DNA of 64,000 nt. Origin: Ideonella sp. Lineage in GTDB: Bacteria > Pseudomonadota > Gammaproteobacteria > Burkholderiales > Burkholderiaceae_C. Made by a program: the position numbers and the translations under genes. Under the pieces are notes generated by a model. That model was not told the DNA's origin. It saw only the letters and a list, made by a program, of their open reading frames with translations, and did not search any database. This document shows, in pieces, positions 57,983-64,000 of the stretch. The DNA lies in contig JADKIA010000031.1 of the NCBI GenBank assembly GCA_016721465.1, positions 558,001 to 622,000 of the forward strand. Reading direction: 5' to 3'. Position 1 is the stretch's first letter. Every line of letters begins with the position of its first letter.

Positions 57983-59509
57983 ATGGACAGCAACAGCCTC
58001 AGCGAATCCGCCGCATTCGGCCCGTCCACCCTGTCGGGTGAATTGCCGACGGTGACGCTGGCACCGGGCCAGGTCATCGACCGCTTCAAGCTCGAAGAGA
58101 AACTGCACCTGGGCGGCATGGCGCAGATCTGGCGTGTCACCGAGCTCGGGACCGATGGCAATCCGCTGCCGCCACCTCAGCTGCCGCTGGTGATGAAGGT
58201 GCCGCGCATCAAGGGCGGTGAGGATCCGGCCACCATCGTCGGTTTCGAGGTGGAGCAGATGATCATGCCGCGCCTCAGCGGCCCGCATGTCCCGCGCTTT
58301 GTTGCCAAGGGCGACTTCACGCGTCAGCCCTACATCGTGATGGAACGCATCGACGGGGTCTCGCTGCGACCACGATTGGATGATGCGCCGCTGGCCATCG
58401 ACGAGGTCATCGAGGTCGGCTCGCGCGTGGCCACGGCCCTGCACGATCTGCACCGCCAGCACCTGGTGCACCTGGACATCAAGCCCAGCAACATCATGTT
58501 CCGACCGGACGGGTCGGCGGTGCTGGTCGACTTCGGCCTGTCGCGCCACGATCACTTGCCCGATCTGCTGGAGGAGCAGTTCACGCTGCCCATGGGCACC
58601 GGGCCGTACATGTCGCCCGAGCAGGTTCAGTTCGTGCGCAACGACCCGCGCAGCGACCTGTTCGCGCTGGGCGTCATGCTCTACCACTTCACCACCGGCG
58701 AGCGCCCGTTCGGCCAACCGGACAACGTGCGCGGCCTGCGTCGGCGGCTCTGGGTGCACCCGGTGCCGCCGCGGCTCATCCGCAGCGACTGTCCGCCGTG
58801 GTTGCAGGAGGTGATTCTGAAATGCCTGGAGGTCAAGCCCGAGCGTCGCTACCAGAGCGCGGCGCAGCTGGCGCTGGACCTGCAGAACCCGACCCAGGTG
58901 GTGCTCACACCGCGCTCGGAATTCCTGCAGAAGAGCAGCGCGGTGCGCACCTTCAAGCGCTGGTTCTTTGCGCTTGGTGCCGAGCCCGGTCGCGCTGAGG
59001 CCACTGCGCACGATCAGCTCGACCGCAGCCCGATCATCGTCGCGGCAGTGGATGTGGACAACGCTTCAGACGAGTTGCTCAACCGGCTGCGCGAGACCGC
59101 CCGGCGCATCGTGCTCACCGAGCCGGGCGCACGGTTGGCCTGTGTCAGTGTGATGCGCGTGGCGCGCATCGGCATGGACGATCTGGTGGATCACGAAGGG
59201 CGCAGTCGCCACGTCAAGCAACTGGTGGGGCTGAAGCACTGGGCGCGGCCCATCAACAAGGCCTTGCAGCTGGGCGAAGGCCGTTTGACCTTCCATGTGC
59301 TGGAGGCCTCGGATGTCGCCGAGACGATCGTCGATTTTGCTCGCCGCACGCAGACCGATCACATCGTGATGGGCGCGCGCGGCATCTCGGGCATCCGGCG
59401 CTACCTGGGCAGTGTGTCGTCGCAGGTGGTGGCCAACGCGGACTGCACCGTCACCGTGGTGCGCGTGGGTGCATCGGGCGACGAAGCGGTGCCTCCCGCC
59501 AAGTCGTGA
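57983..59509 (+). CDS. Ser/Thr protein kinase fused to a universal stress protein domain
   Basis: A 508-residue fusion. The kinase domain (about 30-300) has the glycine loop KLHLGGMAQIW, Lys72 in VMK, a catalytic loop HLDIKPSN with Asp165 and Asn170 (HLD rather than HRD), Asp183 in DFG and MSPEQ in place of APE. No transmembrane segment is seen, so it is cytosolic. Residues about 345-500 form a UspA domain with the ATP-binding pattern GARGISGIRRYLGS. A bifunctional Hanks-type kinase that senses ATP or stress through its Usp domain is likely. It shares a transcript with the phosphoesterase, and its stop overlaps the YkgJ-like gene (GTGA). Confidence 0.92.
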   Translation: MDSNSLSESAAFGPSTLSGELPTVTLAPGQVIDRFKLEEKLHLGGMAQIWRVTELGTDGNPLPPPQLPLVMKVPRIKGGEDPATIVGFEVEQMIMPRLSGPHVPRFVAKGDFTRQPYIVMERIDGVSLRPRLDDAPLAIDEVIEVGSRVATALHDLHRQHLVHLDIKPSNIMFRPDGSAVLVDFGLSRHDHLPDLLEEQFTLPMGTGPYMSPEQVQFVRNDPRSDLFALGVMLYHFTTGERPFGQPDNVRGLRRRLWVHPVPPRLIRSDCPPWLQEVILKCLEVKPERRYQSAAQLALDLQNPTQVVLTPRSEFLQKSSAVRTFKRWFFALGAEPGRAEATAHDQLDRSPIIVAAVDVDNASDELLNRLRETARRIVLTEPGARLACVSVMRVARIGMDDLVDHEGRSRHVKQLVGLKHWARPINKALQLGEGRLTFHVLEASDVAETIVDFARRTQTDHIVMGARGISGIRRYLGSVSSQVVANADCTVTVVRVGASGDEAVPPAKS

Positions 59510-59859
59510 GCACCGGAGGCGACAACGCCTGCCTGCGATGCGGCGCCTGCTGCGCCAGCTTTCGGGTGGACTTTTCGGTCGAGGAATTGCAGTCCGACGG
59601 CGGTACGGTACCGGCGGGCTTGGCCGACGTCCTCAGCCGTCACCTGGCCCGCATGCGCGGCACCGACCATGCCCGCCCGCGTTGCGCAGCCCTGGTGGGC
59701 GTGGTGGGCGTAGAGGCCAGCTGCGGCATCCATGAGTGGCGCCCATCGCCGTGCCGCGAGTTCGGCTTGAGGGCGCCGCACGGCCTTGGTGACGAGGCCT
59801 GTGACCGCGCCCGGGCGCGGCATGGGTTGCCGCCGCTGCGGCTTGGATTCAGACCTTGA
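59506..59859 (+). CDS. YkgJ family cysteine cluster protein
   Basis: A 117-residue small protein with CLRCGACC near the N-terminus and later Cys residues in RCAAL, ASCGIHEWRPSPCREF and DEACDRAR, the YkgJ/UPF0153 pattern thought to bind zinc or an iron-sulfur cluster. The function is unknown. It starts with GTG overlapping the kinase stop by 4 bp, so its translation is coupled to the kinase. The 3' end overlaps the convergent FKBP gene by 11 bp. Confidence 0.9.
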   Translation: MSTGGDNACLRCGACCASFRVDFSVEELQSDGGTVPAGLADVLSRHLARMRGTDHARPRCAALVGVVGVEASCGIHEWRPSPCREFGLRAPHGLGDEACDRARARHGLPPLRLGFRP

Positions 59860-60205
59860 GCAGGTCCACCTCGAACAGCAGCGTGGCGTTGGGTGGGATC
59901 ACGCCGCCGGCGCCGCGCGCGCCGTAGCCCAGGTCGGCCGGGATCTGCAACAGGCGTGTGCCACCCACCTGCATGCCCTGCACGCCCTCGTCCCACCCCC
60001 GGATGACCATGCCGGCGCCGAGGTGGAAGCGAAACGGATCGCCGCGATCCTTGCTGGAGTCGAACTTGGCGCCGCGGCCATCGGCCTGGGTCGGGTCGTA
60101 CAGCCAGCCGGTGTAGTGCACGGTGACCTGCTGGCCCGCCTGTGCGGTGTCGCCGGTGCCCGGGCGGGTGTCGTCGTATTGCAGGCCGGAGGCGGTGGTG
60201 ATCAT
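59849..60205 (-). CDS. FKBP-type peptidyl-prolyl cis-trans isomerase
   Basis: A 118-residue single-domain FKBP: TASGLQYDDTRPGTG, VTVHYTGWLYD, KFDSSKDRGDPFRFHLG, VIRGWDEGVQGMQVGG and LGYGARGAGGVIPPNATLLFEVDLL. All the aromatic active-site residues (Tyr, Phe, Asp, Val-Ile, Trp, Tyr, Phe) appear present. No signal peptide, so a cytosolic folding helper. The start MITTASGL is the family start; the open frame continues upstream through gluQ. It lies 44 bp downstream of gluQ on the same strand. Confidence 0.95.
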   Translation of the reverse strand: MITTASGLQYDDTRPGTGDTAQAGQQVTVHYTGWLYDPTQADGRGAKFDSSKDRGDPFRFHLGAGMVIRGWDEGVQGMQVGGTRLLQIPADLGYGARGAGGVIPPNATLLFEVDLLKV

Positions 60206-60249
60206 CGTGGGCAATCCTGAAGGGGTTGGAACATGGACAAAGGCGCGCA

Positions 60250-61182
60250 TCATGCCATCCGGCCGGGCGAGGTGCTGCCGGGCTCGCGTTTCACCCAATG
60301 CGCGCCCCAGGCTTGCGTGGCCGTGGTGAGCCATTCGGACACCGTAGGGGCGTGGATGGCCGGCAATTCCAGCACGCGGCCCGCGTCGGCCAGGCAGCGC
60401 AGGGGCTGGGTGGTGTCCAGCGGCGTCGCGTCGTTCTGCTTGGACAGCTTGTGTCCGTCGCGGCCCATCACCAGTGGCGTGTGCAGGTAGTGCAACTCGG
60501 GCAGGCCCAGCAGGCGCTGCAGGTGGATCTGCCGTGCGGTGTTGTCGGCGAGGTCTTCGCCGCGCACCACGTCGGTGATGCCCTGGAAGGCATCGTCCAC
60601 CACCACGGCGAGCTGGTAGGCCCACAGGCCATCGGCCCGCTGGATCACGAAGTCCCCCACCTCGCGGGCGACGTTCTGGCGTTGCGGGCCCAGTCGCCGG
60701 TCCTTCCAGTGGATCACCGATTCGATGCCGCCGCACACGGTGAGCACGCGCGTGGCGCGGGCCGGCTTCCCGTGCAGGCCGCTGCGGCAGGTGCCCGGGT
60801 AGACGCGCTCCTCGAACCGCTCGTGCAACAGGCCCAGCGAGACCATCGCGTCTTCGATGGCGCGGCGGGTGCAACCGCAGGCATAGGTCAAGCCCAGGCG
60901 GTTCAATCGCTCCAGCGCAGAGCGGTAGGCCGGGCTGCGCGCCGACTGACGCACCGGCTCGTATTCGTCGGGCACCAGGCCGCAGGCGGCCAGCTGCGCA
61001 AAGATGGTTTCCTCGGCGCCTTGCACACAGCGTGGCAGGTCCACGTCCTCGATGCGCACCAGCCATTGGCCCGCATGGGCGCGGGCGTCCAGCCAACTGG
61101 CCAATGCGGCGACCAGGGAGCCGGCGTGCAGCGGACCCGTGGGCGACGGCGCAAAGCGGCCGATGTACTTTGCACCGCTCAT
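60250..61182 (-). CDS. gluQ: Glutamyl-Q tRNA(Asp) synthetase
   Basis: A 310-residue truncated GluRS paralogue lacking the anticodon-binding domain. The class I HIGH-type motif appears as FAPSPTGPLHAGSL (about 10-23), the zinc site as YACGCTRR ... YPGTCRSG, and the KMSKS-type motif as GHKLSKQN (about 237-244). It attaches glutamate to queuosine in tRNA(Asp). The start MSGAKYIGRF overlaps the LysR gene stop by 4 bp. A short Ser/Pro-rich tail ends the protein. Confidence 0.95.
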   Translation of the reverse strand: MSGAKYIGRFAPSPTGPLHAGSLVAALASWLDARAHAGQWLVRIEDVDLPRCVQGAEETIFAQLAACGLVPDEYEPVRQSARSPAYRSALERLNRLGLTYACGCTRRAIEDAMVSLGLLHERFEERVYPGTCRSGLHGKPARATRVLTVCGGIESVIHWKDRRLGPQRQNVAREVGDFVIQRADGLWAYQLAVVVDDAFQGITDVVRGEDLADNTARQIHLQRLLGLPELHYLHTPLVMGRDGHKLSKQNDATPLDTTQPLRCLADAGRVLELPAIHAPTVSEWLTTATQAWGAHWVKREPGSTSPGRMA

Positions 61183-62174
61183 TCGAGCCCCGATCCGGGG
61201 GTGTCCAGGTGGCGCTCCAACAGCGCATGGCGGGTGGTGGCGCTGCTCAGCTGGTCCAGCCACCACTGCAAGGCCAGCCCGTGCGGGGCGCGTTTGGGCT
61301 GGGGCGTCGCAGCGGTCCTCCAGGCATAGCCGAACTGCGTCGGCGGGCGCGAACGCCGCAGCGTCTTGACCACCAGGCGGCCCGCGTGGATGTGAGCCCG
61401 GGCCAGTGGCTCGGGCACGAAGCCGCAGCCCAGGCCACGGGCCTGTGCATCGATCTTGGCCTGCATGGACGAGACGGTGAGCACGTCCTGCCCCGGCAGC
61501 AGGTTCACCGTGAGCGGCGACAGGCGCTGCGCGGAGTCGGCCACGGCGACAGCGCGATGGGCCAGCAGCTGGTCGTCGCCGATCGGCCCCTCCACCAAGG
61601 CGAGCGCGTGATGCGGCGCCACCGCGAAAACGAAGTCGATGCTGCCCAAGGGCTTCAACTCGATGCCGGGGTGCGGCGTAAGGGTGTTCATGGCCACGCC
61701 GATGGCCAGATCGGCCTGGCCGGTGACCAGGGCTTCCCACATGCCGGCCAGGACCTCGGTGCGCAGGCGCAGCCGGGTGCCTGGCGGCTGCCCGTCCAGG
61801 GGGCGCAGGGCATAGAAGCCCTCCACCAGCTCCAGCACCGTGGCCCGCGAGAGCACACCGTCCACCGCGACCGTCAGCTCCGATTCCCAGCCGGTGGACA
61901 CGCGGCGCACCCGATTGGCCACGGCGTCCATTTCGGCCAGCAGGCGGCGGCCCTCGGTGAGCAGCTCTTCGCCCGCGGCGGTGAGCTGGGCCTGGCGCGA
62001 ACTGCGGTCGAACAGCAGCACGTCCAGCGCATCCTCGAGCTGGCGCACGCTGTAGGTCAGTGCCGAAGGCACACGTCCCATCTCCCTGGCGGCCGCCGCA
62101 AAGCTGCCCGATCGAGCGATGGTGTCCATCATGGTCAGCGCATCGGGCGTGAGGGCGTGGCGTCGAGAGCTCAT
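61179..62174 (-). CDS. LysR family transcriptional regulator
   Basis: A LysR-type regulator of 331 residues from this start. The helix-turn-helix is at about 10-50 (TMMDTIARSGSFAAAAREMGRVPSA, then VRQLEDALDVLLFDR), followed by a two-lobed effector-binding domain. The ATG at 62201 gives nine more residues; neither start has a clear ribosome site. It is divergent from the pirin gene across about 110 bp, the usual arrangement of a LysR regulator and its target. Its stop overlaps gluQ. Confidence 0.9.
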   Translation of the reverse strand: MSSRRHALTPDALTMMDTIARSGSFAAAAREMGRVPSALTYSVRQLEDALDVLLFDRSSRQAQLTAAGEELLTEGRRLLAEMDAVANRVRRVSTGWESELTVAVDGVLSRATVLELVEGFYALRPLDGQPPGTRLRLRTEVLAGMWEALVTGQADLAIGVAMNTLTPHPGIELKPLGSIDFVFAVAPHHALALVEGPIGDDQLLAHRAVAVADSAQRLSPLTVNLLPGQDVLTVSSMQAKIDAQARGLGCGFVPEPLARAHIHAGRLVVKTLRRSRPPTQFGYAWRTAATPQPKRAPHGLALQWWLDQLSSATTRHALLERHLDTPGSGLE

Positions 62175-62288
62175 CGGGCGGGTCGGGGACAAGCCCTTCA
62201 TCTTATTTGAATGCAGGGTCCAACGCAGCGCGTGGCCTGCCCGTGCGCCAAAGTGACAAGATCCCGGTCAACACGAAGGGCGCTTGCC

Positions 62289-62993
62289 ATGATCACCTTG
62301 AGACGTTCGCAAGACCGCGGCCTGGCCGACCTGGGCTGGCTGAAGAGCCACCACAGCTTCTCGTTCGCCGACTACCACGACCCCGCGCACATGGGCTTCG
62401 GCAACCTGCGCGTGGTCAACGACGATCGCATTGCACCGGGCACCGGCTTCGGCACCCACGGCCATCGCGACATGGAGATCGTGAGCTATGTACTCGAAGG
62501 CGCACTGGCGCATCGCGACAGCATGGGCCAGGTGGCCACCATCCTGCCCGGCGAGGTGCAGCGCATGACGGCCGGCACCGGGGTCATGCACAGTGAGTTC
62601 AACCATGCCGCAGATGCCCAGACGCATTTTCTGCAGATCTGGCTGCTGCCGTCTGCTGCGGGCCTCAAACCCGGCTATGAGCAGAAGGCCTTCAGCGCCG
62701 ATGAGCGCCGCGGTCGCCTGCGCCTGGTGGCTGCGCCCGATGGGGCCGACGGCGCCATCACCTTGCATGCCGATGCGCGGCTGTATGCCGGCCTGCTGGA
62801 TGGCGCCGAGACGGCCAGCGTGGCGCTGGCCCCTGGGCGGCTGGGCTATGTGTTCGTGGCGCGCGGCCAGGCCAGCGTGAACGGGCTGGCACTGCGCGAA
62901 GGCGACGGCGCTGCCCTGTCCGGCGAGCCCGCCGTGACCATGACGCAAGGGCAGGGCGCCGAAGTGCTGGTGTTCGACCTGGCGCCGCGCTGA
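62289..62993 (+). CDS. Pirin family protein
   Basis: A 234-residue bicupin. The N-terminal cupin carries the metal ligands in GTHGHRDMEIV (about 58-68, two His) and HSEFNHA with Glu and His near residue 105. The second cupin lacks an obvious metal set, which is usual. Some pirins (for example E. coli YhhW) have quercetin dioxygenase activity in vitro; others interact with regulators. The start MITLRRSQDRG matches the family. It is probably controlled by the divergent LysR protein. Confidence 0.94.
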   Translation: MITLRRSQDRGLADLGWLKSHHSFSFADYHDPAHMGFGNLRVVNDDRIAPGTGFGTHGHRDMEIVSYVLEGALAHRDSMGQVATILPGEVQRMTAGTGVMHSEFNHAADAQTHFLQIWLLPSAAGLKPGYEQKAFSADERRGRLRLVAAPDGADGAITLHADARLYAGLLDGAETASVALAPGRLGYVFVARGQASVNGLALREGDGAALSGEPAVTMTQGQGAEVLVFDLAPR

Positions 62994-63074
62994 CCTGCCC
63001 TGCCGCGCCACGGACGCCATGGGCCAGCGCGACCCTCTGGACGCTGCCCCCGTTGCGCGGGCTTGTGAGCTGCC

Positions 63075-63506
63075 TCAGTCGCGCGGCACGGGGCGCGGTT
63101 TGCCATTCGCATCGATGGCCACGTAGGTGAGGTTGGCTTCGGTCACCTTCACCACCTGCAGGTTGGCCGGATTGCGCTCGGAGAACACCACCACGTGCAC
63201 GGTGATCGAGGTGTTGCCGATGCGCTCGACGCGGGCGTAGAAGCTGACCAGGTCGCCCACCGACACCGGCTGCTTGAAGATGAACTCGTTCACCGCCACC
63301 GTGGCGATGCGGCCCCGCGCGATGCGCGAGGGCAGCACGGCGCCGGCCAGGTCCATCTGCGCCATCAGCCAGCCACCAAAGATGTCGCCGTTGCCGTTCA
63401 CATCCGCGGGCAAAGGCATGACGCGCAGCACCAACTCGCTGCCATCGGGCAAACTCACGGGGCCGGTCAGAGGCGTCCGGCTCGGGGAATGGATCGTTTC
63501 GGTCAT
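63075..63506 (-). CDS. Acyl-CoA thioesterase (YciA-like hotdog fold)
   Basis: A 143-residue hotdog thioesterase: VMPLPADVNGNGDIFGGWLMAQMD (with the catalytic Asp in the NGDIFGGW loop), ATVAVNEFIFKQPVSVGDLV and a C-terminal lid. This is the YciA/acyl-CoA-hydrolase type that hydrolyses a broad range of acyl-CoAs. The start MTETIHS is the family start; the open frame continues through the divergent exporter gene. It is convergent with the pirin gene. Confidence 0.93.
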   Translation of the reverse strand: MTETIHSPSRTPLTGPVSLPDGSELVLRVMPLPADVNGNGDIFGGWLMAQMDLAGAVLPSRIARGRIATVAVNEFIFKQPVSVGDLVSFYARVERIGNTSITVHVVVFSERNPANLQVVKVTEANLTYVAIDANGKPRPVPRD

Positions 63507-63593
63507 GGTGGCGGGCCCCGAGATGCAACGCGGACGGTTCGTCGCGCGCCCGATTCTTTCACGCCCCGCCTTGTCACTGGATCCCCTGTACCG

Positions 63594-64000
63594 ATGCGAC
63601 GATCTGCCTCCGCCGTAGCCCTTCCCGAAGCCACCGTGCCCGGCGCCGAACGCACCGATTGGCAGACCCTGCGCAAGCTCATGCCCTACCTGTGGGCTTA
63701 CCGCTGGCGCGTGGGCCTGGCGCTGGGTTTCATGGTGGCGGCCAAGGCCGCCAACGTGGGCGTGCCCGTGCTGCTCAAGCACCTGATCGACGCGCTGGAT
63801 CTGAAGCCCGGCGACCCGCGCGCGGCCCTGGTGGTGCCCGCGGGGCTGCTGCTGGCCTACGCCGGCTTGCGCCTGTCCACCTCGCTGTTCACCGAACTGC
63901 GCGAACTGGTGTTCGCCAAGGTGTCCTTCGGCGCATCGCGGCAGATCGCGCTGCAGGTGTTCGAGCACATGCACGCGCTGAGCCTGCGCTTTCACCTGGA
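63594..64000 (+). CDS. ABC exporter, transmembrane-domain N-terminus (ATM1/MsbA-like), 3' end outside window
   Basis: The ATG at 63594 opens a frame that stays open to the window edge (135 codons visible). It begins with a short Ala-rich leader, then WQTLRKLMPYLWAYRWR and a hydrophobic helix (VGLALGFMVAAKAANVGVPVLL), KHLIDAL, a second helix (VVPAGLLLAYAGLRL) and RELVFAKVSFGASRQIALQVFEHMHALSLRFHLE as the coupling-helix region. The FEHMHxLSLRFHL sequence is typical of ATM1/HMT1-type half exporters of glutathione-linked metal or iron-sulfur compounds. The ATPase domain lies beyond the window. It is divergent from the thioesterase across 87 bp. Confidence 0.8.
   Translation, partial: MRRSASAVALPEATVPGAERTDWQTLRKLMPYLWAYRWRVGLALGFMVAAKAANVGVPVLLKHLIDALDLKPGDPRAALVVPAGLLLAYAGLRLSTSLFTELRELVFAKVSFGASRQIALQVFEHMHALSLRFHL

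Noticed and set aside
55430..59011. Minus-strand open frame of about 1190 codons antisense to argD, argF, the phosphoesterase and the kinase
   Set aside because: It is a GC-driven shadow: the plus-strand products are clear family members with catalytic motifs, while the antisense product is His/Arg-rich with no domain.
1..64000. CRISPR arrays, prophage, insertion sequences, tRNA or rRNA genes
   Set aside because: Intergenic gaps were scanned by eye. No spaced identical repeats, transposase, integrase, cloverleaf with a GTTCRANNC arm or rRNA core sequence was seen. Short tRNAs could still be missed without a covariance search.

Overview
This 64 kb window is a contiguous, gene-dense piece of a high-GC bacterial chromosome. 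Gene content and order point to a betaproteobacterium of the order Burkholderiales, probably near the Rubrivivax/Leptothrix/Roseateles group. The evidence is the rpsP-rimM-trmD-rplS operon, the AI-2E/hda/HAD/pcnB/folK run, the rpsT/murJ and DUF3579/argD/argF neighbourhoods, a PEP-CTERM TPR protein (PrsT) and intergenic repeats of a kind seen in that order. The assignment rests on protein resemblance recalled from families; no database search was run.

Layout. 1-9.7 kb: the end of a PrsT-like TPR protein; a ferric-iron ABC transporter whose permease gene is inverted relative to its two partners, with a Fur-like box before the binding protein; CorA with a His-rich UreE; and a large Ala/Pro-rich protein with a SPOR-like C-terminus. 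9.9-26.6 kb: a saccharide-utilisation locus made of eight minus-strand genes and one divergent plus-strand gene. 26.6-35.2 kb: an HNH protein, then a TetR-led fatty-acid beta-oxidation operon and a decayed SGNH-hydrolase remnant. 35.3-41.7 kb: a DegP-type protease, orn, an M48 protease, rsgA, a CobD/CbiB-like protein and a Nudix hydrolase. 41.9-54.9 kb: housekeeping genes for translation, tRNA and RNA processing, phosphate uptake, folate, replication control and murein export. 55-64 kb: argD-argF, a phosphoesterase, a protein kinase fused to a universal stress protein, a YkgJ-like protein, FKBP, gluQ, LysR/pirin, a thioesterase and the start of an ABC exporter.

The most interesting system is the saccharide locus. 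It encodes a TonB-dependent receptor, a PF10091/GH144-like lipoprotein, a secreted multidomain six-hairpin glycosidase of unclear family, an ABC importer lacking its own ATPase, a cytoplasmic GH1 beta-glucosidase, a long cytoplasmic GH94 phosphorylase and a LacI regulator. Three LacI-type palindromes lie at the three control points. GH144-like plus long GH94 fits beta-1,2-glucan use: outer-membrane uptake, periplasmic cleavage to sophoro-oligosaccharides, ABC import, then phosphorolysis to glucose-1-phosphate and hydrolysis of short products. The substrate is inferred from families, not shown by the sequence.

Small-scale structure also stands out: a two-copy dispersed hairpin element, a triplicated terminator array after rpsT, an 87-bp-spaced duplication of the rplS 3' end, four 11-bp direct repeats before the DegP gene, and a 12-bp-arm dyad between rsgA and its convergent neighbour.
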